This document shows, piece by piece, positions 1-13,564 of a stretch of 64,000 nt of DNA. Origin of the DNA: Gordionus sp. m RMFG-2023. Lineage: Eukaryota; Nematomorpha; Gordioida; Chordodea; Parachordodidae. Position 1 is the stretch's first letter. The number at the start of each line of letters is the position of its first letter. The notes beneath the pieces are model-generated. The model was given only the letters and a program-made list of their open reading frames with translations, was not told where the DNA came from and did no database searches. The position numbers and the translations under genes are program-made. The DNA lies in contig NC_088776.1 in assembly GCF_954871325.1 (NCBI RefSeq), forward strand, positions 46,146,569 through 46,210,568, given 5' to 3'.

Positions 1-3000
1 CTAAATTCTATATATTATTGTTCTAATAATTGTTATGCCTCTTACAATTTAATTTTAAAGCCCCAACATACCTGACTAAAATACATTATTTAATAATGGA
101 TTAGGATTATTCTATGTTTTGTACTTATATTGGAATAAGGTAAGTTCACTTCTCAACGAAGTACGAATGATCCAAAAGATTATCGACATGCTAGATTCAT
201 ATAAAAGCTACTCAACATCTTTAAGAGGAAGTTGGCACCATATTTTTTCTTTAATATATAGATCTAGCAACACTATATAACCCTTTTATTCAAGCGGTAA
301 ACAAGGCTTTTAAATTAGATTTGTATGAATATTATAAATGTTATGACAGGGAGGTCACTAGACTTTACAATTTTCTGGGGACTCATTGGGTACTCGAAAT
401 CGAAAATTCCTAAATCAATATATTTTTTTTGTTTCAAAATTTGTATTTTCGAAGATGGGGCTTGAGCTCCCTATAATATCCTATTATCACACGGTCGCTT
501 CCGATATTATATATACATACCCCTTAGCACACTATAGTTAGCTTCAGAAAAAATCTGGTCCTTGTTGGATTTAAACCCAGATCTATATGGTAGGTGATAT
601 ATGCATTCGCCGACTAGGCCACATATGCTACTTAAAAACAACATTTTTGTATATAAGGAAAAATAACGAATAACGACGCTATACATCACTACTAATTGTA
701 GGGCATATAGAGATCCACTTATAACTATTATAATGGGGGGGGGACTAAAAAATCAAATGTTTTTAAACATTTTCAATTTAAATATTAATTTATAACGCCG
801 TCTTTATTTTTTATTAGACATATCTTTTTCTTAGATTTTTGCTTCCCACACGAATTATTGAAGATAATATTAGGTTATCAGTTAATTAAAAAATAATATA
901 AGAGGTCATTCTCTTTAAAATATTTTAAATTTTCTAAGATTACCATAAAAATTTGGATCTTAGTTTTTTTTCTCCAATTATTAATGATCGGCTTAGTTAA
1001 TCACGAGGTCGCATGCCGATATTTTTGATCACGCCAAATATCACCGTTTATGACATTCATGCCTGCACGCTGCTGAATTTATTTTTATACACACAATTAT
1101 AAAATTGAGTTTGAATATGTAATCACTTATCTTTTCAATATAGATGTAAAAATATACATATATTTTATCCAGCCCTTTCGTCGGCTCACAGGTCTAGTTA
1201 CGAGTATCAAATTTAATATTCAGATTAAATTTATAACCAATTATTTAACATCCTAAAGAGGGACTAATGAAACAGGCCTAATATTCCAGGTAAAAAGTGT
1301 CTTTTCTGTTCTAGCTTAAATTTTTTTTATCGTTATTGAAAGAGAGAAATTGAAGCAGGTTTAAACATTCATTAGAGTATACAGGGTAAGGTGGCCATTA
1401 TTAATTTTCTGGAGTTATAGGCGTCTAACTAAGAAACTTTCGCAATATTATAAGACTAATTGCTTGTATTATAAAAATTTATTTAATCTTTATTATTAAT
1501 CGTCTCCTTATAAGTTTTAAACAATAAATCCAAAACGTAGTTTATTACATAAAAATATATAAGAATTAAATAAACTTTCATTGGCAAATTTGATAGCATA
1601 CTAGAATGGATCATGCACGTCTAATTAAAGAATGAGAATTACTTATACTTTTTTTTCAAAGCAAATATGCTTATGTTATGTTCAAATCAAATGAAATATT
1701 AACTCAATTTTTTTAAATTCACGGGACCTAAAAATTCTCTGATGGTCCTAACCTAAGGCAAGAATCAGGCCCCCGCGCTGCATTTACTGTTATGCTTGCT
1801 ATACTAGCGAGTTAACCAAATTAAAAATAAAAAACTAATTTATTAAAATAAAAGAGAATATGTCAAATCTAATTTAGCTTTTTCTATACAAAGTATAAAG
1901 AATTTTTTTATATGCCTATAATATATAATCGCGAATAACAAAAATTAAAGTAAATTATTCCTCTATATATTAATTTTTTTATTGTAAACGAAACATTAAA
2001 TATTTATATTTCTAAAAATTCATTAATATTTATACCTTTCTTTTAAGGTGCAACAAAAGTTGTAAACTCTAATAAGTTTCAATATAAATTAAATTTATAA
2101 AGCAAATTTGGGAAACCTAAAATAATCATTTATAATATGAAATAAAACATTTATTTAGAATACTAATATTTTTTATACGATTTTTTTTAAATTTCATTTA
2201 TACGATCCCTTTTTTCGGAAGGACATGATAAAAAATACAAATTCCTGCTACAGCCTTAGATTCTAAAAATAATTTTTCTGTTTTTGTTATAAACCATCCT
2301 TTTTTAAAAAAATGCTGTTATTATATTATGATAAAAATTTGAAACGGACAATCTAGAACCCATTTTAATATTTTTAGGAACTAAACTTAGTTCTAATACT
2401 CGTCCAAGCTCAACTAAATTAGTTATGAATTAAGTATACGTATTGCGTGTTAATGTTAGTAAGCGTAAATGCCCAAGTTTCATAAATTGGTAATTAATTT
2501 TCGTGAACTAAATTTCGGTTATTCATATAATATTTTAAATTTAACAATATGAGTTATGTGAATTTCCTTTTAAATGTGCTTGGACATACAAATAATTTGG
2601 TTCACTAAATTCGTAACTAATTAGTTAAGCTAGGAATTAGTTCTAATCAAAGTATACTTCTTGTCTAATATTGTTCAAAAAAAATTGTGATTCCTTTTTA
2701 ACAGAGTTTAGGTTCGTAACTAAGTTTAAATCTAAAAACCGGAACTTCTGTTTAAAATTTTTTTATGAATCGGAAGCAGAATAGCCTATTTAAAAATATT
2801 TAGAACCGGATCCTTTTCGGTATACGCTCCAAACTCTGCTTTTTTATATTATTTTAATGTTGAATTAAGAACTAAATAGCCAGGACAGCAACACTGGCCA
2901 CACAAAATTAAGTCTATTTTATGTTCCACCAAGTTTGTTTCTTATGCATTTAAAAGTTAATTAAATTATTTATAACTTACTTAATATTCCATAAATATTA

Positions 3001-3660
3001 TCTCATTCATATTTCAAGCTGCGTATTTGCGAATTCCATTTAAAAACAGCTAGTTCCTTTTTTAAAGCAATAGCAAATTGGAGATTTTTTTAAAGGGCCT
3101 CTAAATTTATTTTAGCACTGAGCCGCCAAAGGCTTAAGCACTTCCCTAATTAAGAACAAAATAAAAATCTCTTATTAACGCTTCTTAAAGGGGAACAAAA
3201 TTTTAAAATAAAAACCAGGAAATATTAAAAACAGGAAATTGTGAAAATATAAAAATTTTGCAGGTAGACGCGGAATAGCGTTATAAACGGGAAAATTATA
3301 AGCAAGTTATACTGTACTCTACTAAAATGAAAATTGGATGAATCATAAAACTAATATTTTATTAAACAGAGGTTTAAAATAAACAAAATATACATAAGTT
3401 GCTTGCCATATTTGTGATGTTATTTGGAAAATGATTGTCAGTGCGACCAAATAGTGTATTCATTCAATATTTTATACGAATTACAAACGAACTTTATAGT
3501 TTCTTCTAGGTATGCCCGATCGTTTGTCTTAATTTTCACATAGAGTCCTTCAATATCAATGTTTTTTCGGACACCCATTGAAGACTTATGATAAAAAACT
3601 TTAGTCCTTTAATGGAAATAGTAAATATCATACTCAAAATATTTATTCTATTCCTCTCTG
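1..3660. other. Gene-free AT-rich DNA
   Basis: No reading frame, RNA gene or terminal inverted repeat that I could defend lies here. The DNA is very AT-rich with many A and T runs and a short G run near 737-745. It is most likely intergenic, or a far-upstream part of the gene that begins near 21.5 kb. Confidence 0.6.
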
Positions 3661-3664
3661 TTAT

Positions 3665-3698
3665 AATGCATTATTCGGCAAAATGCATTATTCGGCAA
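3665..3698. repeat. Perfect 17-bp tandem duplication
   Basis: Two adjacent identical 17-bp units, 3665-3681 and 3682-3698, built on the core GCATTATTCGGCAA. This is a simple local duplication with no sign of function. Confidence 0.85.
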
Positions 3699-3999
3699 TA
3701 ACGGATAACTTTTTTTAGTGATTTTTTTTTATCAATTTTATTCTATTTATTACAAAATATGTCGTGAAGCACTTAGTGACGGAATTAAATTCCATAAAAA
3801 AGGGGCTAATTTATCGTTTGGGACTATTCCTATGTAAATCCATAGCCTCATCTGGCCAGCCAAACATACTTGAGCAGAAAAAACAGCTCAAAATTTCCAA
3901 ATATTCCGAAATTTCAGAAGATCATGCCTTTATTCTAATAATCTCCTTTACAATAACTTCCTGATAAACTTGCCTTATCCTTCTTTTAGGATCTCATAT

Positions 4000-4115
4000 A
4001 TGCAAGCTCTTTGGAGATCCTCGAGAAGACTTCTTACTAAGGCGGAGGCTGGTCATAGCGATCCTTAAAGCGAATTACATAGGCCTCAACTGCAGTCTTC
4101 TTTCCAAAGAGCCTT
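4000..4115. repeat. GC-richer inverted repeat with long stem
   Basis: A block of balanced base composition inside AT-rich DNA. GCTCTTTGGA near 4006 pairs perfectly with TCCAAAGAGC near 4103, and AGAAGACT near 4025 pairs with AGTCTTCT near 4093. A transcript could form a two-part stem enclosing about 65 bases. It could be a small foldback element, a SINE head or a structured RNA. No family is recognised. Confidence 0.45.
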
Positions 4116-4539
4116 CCAAGATTTAATCTTCCTTATTTTCTTATCGCTTTAAGCTATATTTCTTCTTTATTTGTTTTTTAATTTTGGATTTGTTTTCAAA
4201 CTAATATTTTTTTACAATAATATACATGGAATTTAATGAAACTGATATAAATAAATTCCTATTTGTAATCTAAAATAAAGAATCAAATATATTAATGCGC
4301 TCTTCTTCATTGAAAATAATGCTGGGAAGGAATTATATAGAATTTTTTTGGCAACATGTTATTTAACTCTACCTCATGATTTCTTATAAACCTTACGTGT
4401 TTTTTTAAATTCGTTTTTTAATTGATATTCAAAGATGGATCAATATGATGTTTTACTGGAGATGGACTGACCCTTCAGAACTCTTCCTCCACTGAATTTG
4501 TATTACCTTTATATTATGGTCAGGCTTAAAAGGCATATA

Positions 4540-4661
4540 TAGTTGTTAATTGGTTTGTTGTATAAAACCCAACTTGAGCTTTTATCTAAAAATGGACTAG
4601 ACCAGATCTGAGCACTAAAATGGGTCGTAAATTTTACGACCAAGCTAATTAACAACACTAG
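4540..4661. mobile_element. Short hAT-like MITE
   Basis: About 120 bp with related inverted ends: TAGTTGTTAATTGG on the left, and a right end that reads CTAGTGTTGTTAATTAG on the opposite strand. The TAGTGTTGTTAA core matches the ends of the longer hAT elements elsewhere in the window. There is no coding capacity. A clean 8-bp target duplication was not found, so the exact ends are approximate. Confidence 0.45.
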
Positions 4662-7600
4662 GCATTTACCTATTTATAAAACATCCAAAACAAACATTTT
4701 GAAGAAATGAATTACAAATACGCAATAATTGCATACTATATTAAACGTCATCTAAATCCTATAAACGTTTGCCTAAATAAAAACATTTTATTTATTCATA
4801 TTTATGAGATAAATAAAGAGAACATTATCATTAGCTTGATTATAATGTCATAGATACGTCTAGTAATATATTAAAGAAAATTGATGTTATATTTTGAATT
4901 TGATCTCATTATACCCTAGAGATTTTTCGTTATCCTAAGTTATCATTAAATTGAGCTTCAATCAAAATATTACATAAAGATATTTTGTTCAATAAAAAGA
5001 AATTTTGCATATGAATATCTAAATTATTAATAATAAAATTTTTTAGCAATATAACTAATATAAAAAAAATTTAAGATATATAAATATGAAATTAAAATTG
5101 GTCATTTAAATAAGTGCTATTAAAAAATGTTATTACATTTTTTTATCCTAATTATGTATATTAGAAGTTCTTTTAAAATTTAAATATAAAGTATATAATG
5201 TTTTTATATTTTATACCCATTTGATCATAATTTTTATGATATCATAAATATTATAAAAACAAGTGAAGGATATAGGTAATAGTAGAGAAAAAATACAAAA
5301 AATAAATTTTGGAGCGAAATAAAAAAAATAATATCATTATCTTAGACAATGATATGCTATAATCCAGGGAGGGGAGATATATACAAGTTTGCCAGACCTT
5401 CCGATTTTAGCATAAACTCCCGATTTTTATGCTTGTTTACTACAAAATACACCATCTATTAACTTCATCCAGATTTTTTATAAAATATACAGTATGTTTT
5501 CGCGAATTTTTTTTATAAGAAATTTTGAATTTTAGTTTAACCAGAAACTTAAGGCCATTTTTTAATTTTTTTAATCATAAATTTAAAAAGAAATCTTGTT
5601 TATGGTTATTCTATTCTCCTTTTGATATTAAAAGAAGGAACAAAATATTTAATAACGAAATATGATAAATCTCTAATTCTGAAAATGATTATGTGAGTGT
5701 GAAATAAGTATTTTATATTATCCAATCTATATAAAATGATTAGAAGTTTAAAATAATTCTACACATCCTAAAATTATTTGAAAGAATTTGCAATCTTATA
5801 TGATTTTATTCCATTAATTTAAATTATATATAAATTACGGAGATTAAAAAAAGATACAACATCAAATAATTTAAAACGCAAGACCTAAATACCTAGAATT
5901 CTTTCATGGATTATAGAAGATAAACAAAATAGTTAAAATGCAATTTGTATAGTATATATATGAAATTTAATATCAGACATGAAGGAGTCCAAGATGTGAA
6001 ATACAGTCAACAAGGCAAAAATATATATATTCAATTAAAAATAGGGAATCATTGAAAAATAACAAATAAATACTTTAAAACTAATTTATGTGATTATTAA
6101 CAATACTGAACATTTAATATCCAAAGCGACTATCTATCGCATGATAAAATTGCTTAGTTATTTATCTACAGATTGCATTGAAAACTTATAGACTTTTCTA
6201 TTTCCTGATTCTAAAATAGCCAAAAAAATTAATTAAATATAGAAGGACAAAGGTCTCAAAAATAGATTTGAATATCATATGCCCTGCGACTAAGAGACAT
6301 ATTTTTGTCTGAAGCAAAATTATCTTTTTTCTTTATTAACGGATGCCTCACCGAACATTCCCAATGTGTTATTCAAATAAAGAAACACTAGTTTCACGTA
6401 AACCTAAAAAAATCAACTTGGGGAAATCGAAGGATATTGTCCATGCTTGGGCTGTTAGTTTTTTTTTAAATAAAAAATTACATTAAAAATGTAAAATCTT
6501 CTAAAAAAAATATGTATGATTTGTTTTATGTAATGACTTTTACAATATTTTACGTGCATATTTCTTATATAAAAATTAATAAAATAATTTTTGGAATTAT
6601 GGTTAAATTCTCGCTTTTTGTTTGAAAGAATTTGGCAACTCTTTTATACCAAGATTTTCTGATATTTCCTTCCTAATCCCTGCAATAATAAAAGCAATTT
6701 TAACTTATTTATAAATAATTTTCTAAATTAGTTGTATTTACTACATTACAATATTTATTAAAGATTTAAGAATTTACTAAAATTCTTATAATGTAGAAAC
6801 TTTTTATTACCCGTAAAATACTATTAAATGTTAAGACTATGAAAAAATACAGTACGACACTGTCAGGGAGGTATCCTGGTAACTCAAGTAAAATCTTCCC
6901 AGAAAATCGCCTCACTAATAATGTAGTCAAAAATATTCTATGCTAACAACAAGCCTTTTTACCCCTACTCCCTAAAATGTTTTACTCTCTACCCCTTTAG
7001 GAGACTATTCCTGACAAATTGTTCCTAGACCCCCTCCCCTCCCGATAGACATCGTATTAAAAATAGTTGGACTAATATAATTACTGTTTTCGATATTTTT
7101 TAGGAATCATTTCTATAAACTCCAATAAAATTTATACTTATTTATCTGAAATTTTGTATACTATATAATTACTGATTTTATATTATTTATCATACCGAAA
7201 ATACCATCCACAAACATTAATCTTTTAGCAAGCCTTATAATGGCTATTAACTACATTAAAAAAAGCCCTAATATGGTGAAAGGACGTCTCTTCTTAAAGT
7301 ATAAAATAATGTTATAATTTCGAGCCATTCTTTAATGATAATAGACTTGGTGTGAACATGTTATATGTAAAAATGGGCTATTAATTTGGAAACAATTTGA
7401 TTAATTTAGTTGATTTGAGTTGTGGATAAGCTCGCAAACTATTAACAAATCCTCGTTAGTTTCGAAATTTCAATATGTAATATAAATTCATAATATTTTT
7501 TAAATAAATATGAATTTACAAAATAAACAGTATTGTTTTAGCGAAATGTATCGGGTGAATATAAAAATTTTGAAAAAATCAAGCATATTTTTTAAAAAAA

Positions 7601-9119
7601 TATATAATTTTTTTTATAATGATGTATTAAAATTTATAATGGTGTAATTTTGGTATAATTGTAGATAAAAATGAGAATAAAAAATCTAGGGTTAGATTCA
7701 TATTCATTTTCTGGAATTTTTCTCCAGAAGTTCCATATAATAATGCCATGAATTTTGAATATATATATGGATTTTCATTATTTGTATACCTTGCTTACAT
7801 TTAATAATATAATTTTTTTTTAATGTTAGTCCTAGCAAATAGTTTGATTTATGTCCTAATTCATTGACTTATAATAAGAACCAGCTTCTTTTGATCCTTG
7901 CCTTGCAAATTTATCATCAAATTTTGCCTTTATAATAGATAAAATCATTTTTTTTAAAAAAATATAATATATATTAAAATACATTCATCACTAGCAAATT
8001 GCAATATGATTTACACAAATAAATTATTTTTAAAAAAATGAATATTCCCTTTTTAATACGGTCATTTATTTATTTTGATTTGATTTAAAATACATTTAAA
8101 AAAATATTTCTTAGTAATTTACCATAATAATAAAAATGTGTACAATAAAGATGATTTGATTATATATTCTTTTAAATATAATTTTGTTCTCAACTGAGGC
8201 GTTATTATATAATGGCTAAGGGAAGAAGAAAATAAAACACAAAATCTTTTTTTTTTACCAAAATAATTTCAATAAAAAAAAAGGGGGATAATATTAACTA
8301 TTATATAATGGAGTGGGGGGGGGGGGGGGGTGAATTGAATAACTCAGTATAACTCGTTTTTAGAATCATTCAAGGGGTCAGGAAGTTAAAAGTGTGAAAC
8401 GTTATATCGATATAATTTGTAAATTATAAGATTTATTGGAAACCAATAACGCCAAAAAGCAAGTGAATTTTATAAGGAAACATAAAATCAACTTAAACAT
8501 CGAGATTTTACCAAAAAATAAATCTACTAAACTCAAGGTTAAACAGAAATAATAATCTCTAATCTAGAGGTTGAGCCAAAAAAAGTTTGGTAGTCGGAAA
8601 ATCCGTGTTAGAGATGGCTTGAGTTAAATATATTCCAACACTGAGCATGGCATATTATTCCATATTTCATATTGATATTAAACTTATTATTATAAGTCCT
8701 AATATTTTGCATAAAAATCAGGGATGTAAACCCGGACCCTAAACCCCGTAATTTTGTTGGACCCAAACCAGGACCTTTTTAAAAATGGAGGGTCCCGAAT
8801 TTTCTATCTTATTTATTTATTTTAAGGCCTGTTTCAAGAGTTGTAAAAAAACACACCAGGACCCCGATTTATAAATGGTCTAAAAACTTCGTTCTAGTAT
8901 TTGTCGGTTTCGAGAGTTTTTGTTCTAGACTTTATTAAAATAAAATAATAAATTCTAAAATGCCTCCACAATATTTTAAACAATACTATAACATATAAAT
9001 TATTTCCACTTTTGTTAGGTTTCAGGGACAGGTTCCTTAAAATTTAAAAATGGATTTTGGTTCCATTTTTAATTCTTACAAATTTATAAAGAAAGTTTTT
9101 GCCCCGGGCCAAACTCTGC
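4662..9119. other. Gene-free AT-rich DNA
   Basis: No gene seen. Frames are short and of low complexity. Notable only are a 16-base G run at 8315-8330 and GC-richer blocks near 6850-7040 and 8690-8900 (repeated GGACCC-type motifs), which look like decayed dispersed repeats. Confidence 0.5.
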
Positions 9120-9127
9120 TGGTGGGC

Positions 9128-9305
9128 TGGGCCTGAAGGTAGTGGTGTCACTCGCCGTTACAATCTCAGGTGGCTCAAAAAATATTTTTTTCAAATTTAT
9201 AAATTATTTTTTTGCTATTTTTAGAAATGACTTTTTTAAAGGTATTTATTTAAATTTTCAAAATTCCCAGGGGGCTCTTTAAATTTCAGGGAGTGGGCTA
9301 AAAAC
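9128..9305 (-). repeat. Dispersed repeat family A, copy 1
   Basis: One edge carries GTGTCACTCG followed by TTACAATCTCAGGTGGCTC. The other carries GGGGGCTCTTTAAATTTCAG. The same paired words (a GTCACT edge and a GAGCCCCCTGAGATTG edge) occur at 15985-16248 and 52683-52815 in the other orientation. This is probably a non-coding transposon family with A/T-rich interiors. Confidence 0.5.
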
Positions 9306-11785
9306 GATTGCAATCTTCTAATTGACGTCAATGATTACGCGTTTTTTTTAAATATAAAGTTTTCGGATATTGTTATTTTTCTATTTTTTATATGTCACTG
9401 ACTTTTTTATATTAATCTTACTAATATTGTCATATTTCAAAGTACCGTTAATTTTTTTTAAAAAATTTCATTTATGATTTTTTTTTAAAAAAGTTTTTTT
9501 TAATCCATTTTTACAAATTGATAATAAATAAAAATTATATATTTTTGGATGTTTATCCCATGAAACATTTTGATTACAAATCTTGCAGAAAAAAATGGAT
9601 ATTGAATATAGAAAGAGATTTTTGTCTATTACTTTATTGAAAGGTGACATAAAGATTATATTCAAAAATTCTTTTACTAAGTCATTCCGTGAACCTTTTT
9701 TTTGTATCTGCATGAAATATTTTTTAGAGAATTTTGAATATTATCTATATAGCTTGAATATAGACTTTTTGTAACATCCTTGGGGTGGGGAATATTTAAA
9801 TAAGATAGTAAATTTCTAAATCGAAAGTTTTATAAACTCGATTATACATAAGCCATTCTAAAAAGAATGTAATTGGGAGAGATAGGGGACGAAAGAAGAA
9901 AAATGGGAATGACTAAATTCATTAAATTTTGGTAGTGGCTCAAACAAAAATGAACTGTCAGAATGCATTTATTACTTTTAATTATATGATTATGATTTAG
10001 CTCAAGAAAATTCCCGTGACAATATTTGATATATTTAAAATTCTATCCGTTTATTTGCAATCATGTCATATTGGCAGGTTATTAATAAAAGTGATTAAAT
10101 TTTATTAAAAACAATTTTTAATATATTTTAACCCCTAACCTATATCTCTCAAACTTTTAAATAATCCTAATCTAACAAATATTTACTAACCTTTAATCTT
10201 ACTCCTTACCTTTACTTCAGACAGACACTTGTATAATTTTGAATATATCCATCTAATTAAAAAATTTCCCTGAGTTGAGCTATTATCATTTATATATATG
10301 CTAAACCAAAAAAGATTTAAAATCAAAATCATAAAGTAAAAAAATAAGAGAATAACTTTTCGTTAATATGAAAAAGAATTCTAATAAATAGGACTAATAT
10401 TGTTGAATAATTTCAAATTTGCATATATATTTAATTCGAATAAAAAATATATAATTAAATTATTATCGTTTAAAACACAAATTGGCTATTTAGAAAAAAA
10501 GCTCTTTATTTCTTTCATTGTTTTTAAATGGATTATGTATTGTTCATCATTTCTTCTCTGTTTCATAACCTTTTTATTTCTATTAGTATTTTACAACAAT
10601 CAATAGTTTAGTAACTTATTGTTTTATTCACTTAACAAAGAAAATTATAATTTTTAGCTGATATCAAGTCATAATATATATAATAGAGACCTTTAGATAG
10701 GCTATGGGGGGAATTCCCCCCATAATAAATTTGCATGTTTCGTAAATATCATTTTAAGCTAATGACCCCACCCCCTCCCCCAATGTTTTCTACATCACTA
10801 TAAGGGATTGAAAGAAAAATTATTAAAGGTTAATAACTTTTAAAATAACGACTATACTTCAAATTTTTTAGAAAAAATGTATTTTATAAAAAAAAGTTAA
10901 AACCCAAAATTATTTTTATAAAATCTAATATAAGCAGGCCTACAATAAGTAGACCTAAAGATCTCCAATAAAACGTTTGGGGGAAAACCCCACCTAATAT
11001 TGCTATCCCCTTCCCTTATAGATACGACTATGCCTGCAGAAGTAGAAATTTTAGAGCCTAATATTTCTTTAAAAAAAATTTAGGCTTGGTCCTTTCTATT
11101 ATCGCAATATGTATGCACTTCTTTATTTTAAAAGGATATATTAAAAAATATGAGCAATATAAATGAAATATTAAACGCTCAATATATGACTTTCTAACTG
11201 ATTAATTTATATAATTCAAATTTATTTTTTTTAAAAAACTTTTGTATTAAAAAAAATTAAACCCAGCTAGGGATATTTATTTAATAAAATTTTACAATTT
11301 GGCTGGTCTGGTAGCTCTCTAATATTAAATTATATAAAAAATTAACCTGTCTGAAAAAAAAATTAAATATATAAAAATCACCCTATCAGATTATTGATAT
11401 TAAACAAAAACTAAACTTATTATTATTTTGGCAGATTAGGTATATTATAAATTTGGGAGAAAAAAACTTTAAAAATAAAGAAGAAAAAAAATTAAATATA
11501 GACTTTTGTAATAAAATATAATGAATATCATATAAACGATGACGAAAAAATATATCGATTTGTAATTTCCAAATATAACGATTTTAAGTTTGGAGGAAAA
11601 AAAGTTAAAGGGAGGGGAGCGTTAAAGGTAACTCATTTAATGATTTTATCCCATAATTTATTTCACGGTTGTAAATTTATACTGGACCATTTACTTATTA
11701 TTTTATTTTGATAGGCTTATTAAAGACTGAGGTAAATCATTCTATATCCAAAGAATATCTTGTTGATTATGATATCTCTTATAAT
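9306..11785. other. Gene-free AT-rich DNA
   Basis: No supported gene. Open frames near 9468-9774 and 10400-10606 are lysine-, phenylalanine- and isoleucine-rich, as expected by chance at this composition. Two GC-richer patches near 10690-10800 and 10950-11030, each with G and C runs, may be ends of an unnamed repeat. Confidence 0.5.
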
Positions 11786-11976
11786 TAGTGTTGCTAGACG
11801 GCTGGCTCGATTTTTAAAAAACAGCTAACCCAATATTTTGACCAAAAAATATTGCGCAAGCCAGCAGATTTGGCTTAAAAGATGGCAGAAGGGTTTGGAT
11901 TTCCATTAACAAAATCTAGAATCTTGCGTATATAAATCTTAATTTATAGGCTAAATCGAGTCGTTTAACAACACTA
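11786..11976. mobile_element. hAT-type MITE (191 bp)
   Basis: The ends are inverted repeats: TAGTGTTGCTAGACGGCTGG on the left and TTTAACAACACTA on the right, which reads TAGTGTTGTTAAACGACTCG on the other strand. A GGCTCGATTT/AAATCGAGTC extension pairs internally. There is no reading frame. The ends resemble those of the transposase-bearing hAT relics in the window, so it was probably mobilised by a related hAT transposase. No clear target duplication was seen. Confidence 0.65.
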
Positions 11977-13560
11977 TTGCTAATTTTAGAATTGTATAAT
12001 AAAAAACAATGAGAATATTTTCGAATTTTTGGAATAATATTCCCTTAAATAAATTAAATTTAACGGAGTCTTTAATAAAAAAAATGTTAATTATTATCCT
12101 CTTATAACATTCTCGTTTAAAATGTTTTCCTTGGATCGGTACTATAATTTCGATTCTTATAAATTTAATAATTTACAATATTTCTTCCATTTATGATTTT
12201 CAACTGTTAATATTTCTAATACGGGAATTTTATAACCTAACAATTTACTTTGGCAGAAATTGTAAATAGATGAAGTTAACTTTTTTATTGCCTTTGTTTT
12301 AAAGACAAATTGAATCAATCCCAAATCCTATTTAATCTTTCATGGTGAATTATCTATCTATCAACTTTGTCGAGATTTTATTTTTTTGTGTTTGTTTAAA
12401 ATAAAAAATATTGTATAGGCTTTATAAATATTTACTATTTAATCAATGGCCACGTGACTTTACGAATGCAAATGATTCATTTTTTAGGTTTAAAAAAAAG
12501 GAAGTGTTACTCTATATCTATATTGATAACCAAAATGTCCATGAAGTATAAATGATAAATATTTTTTATATAAATTTATTCTTTTTCTAAATAACCAAAA
12601 GGATTAATTATTCATTTCTAAATCCTACGCTGATATACATACACAATGCATCTTGTAATACCTCATTATAATATAATGCTTTTAATTTGAGTGATCCGAT
12701 GGGGCAGCCCCTAGACCGCCAAAATTAGATTATTTTTTGGGGCCGCCATTCCCCATGAATTTACAAACGAATTGAAATTTTTAAAAAGGTACAAATATTA
12801 CTTAATGATATGCCTAATTTAGTAATTTAATACGAATTATAAAAATTTATATGTTATAAATATTGCCTAATTCTTTCCAAGCTGATTATTCACAAATTCC
12901 ATATTAAAAATATGATTTTATTTAGATCTTAAATAAATTAGGGGTTTTAAAAGGGCAGCCAATTTTATTTCGCCCCTGGCCGCTATAAGTCTTAGCCACG
13001 GATCTTTTAAGGCAAAACAAAAAAAATGGATGATACCATTTTAAATGTAGGTACTATTTAAAGAATGATAAATCAATGCAAAATTTACGACGAAAAAATA
13101 CAAAAATGAATTTATTATTGGAGTTTTTCATGATAAAGAATCTAAATTAAGGGATTGTGTATAAAATTTTAGATGTATTTTAAAAAAATGTTACATTATT
13201 TTATTTCACTTTATGGGAAATCCAAAGAAAAATTTTATGTTTTTATCCAAAAGGTAAACCACCTTGATGCAATGATTATATTTTCTCTTAATCAAGTAGT
13301 TAATGCCTATTGTTTGTTGGCTAGGGTAAGTAATATATGGTACGTTTACCTACCGTTATAATCAAACAGATATTTATGGCTACACCATCTTTATATCTAA
13401 CGAATGACTTATGGCTTCGAATTACTATAATTAACCGACTAAATTTCGCAGAAAATGGTTTGTACTAGATACCTGATATATTGTTTATGTATATAATATT
13501 CATTAATAAATATAATTTATATTTAGTTTCACTTAAAAAACAAAAGTTAATATATAAGAG
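11977..13560. other. Gene-free DNA, possible decayed repeat at 12690-13005
   Basis: No gene. Between about 12690 and 13005 two GC-rich edges (GATCCGATGGGGCAGCCCC and GCCACGGATC) enclose AT-rich sequence. They share GATCCG in opposite orientation and may be the ends of an old MITE. The rest is featureless AT-rich DNA. Confidence 0.35.
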
Positions 13561-13564
13561 ATAG

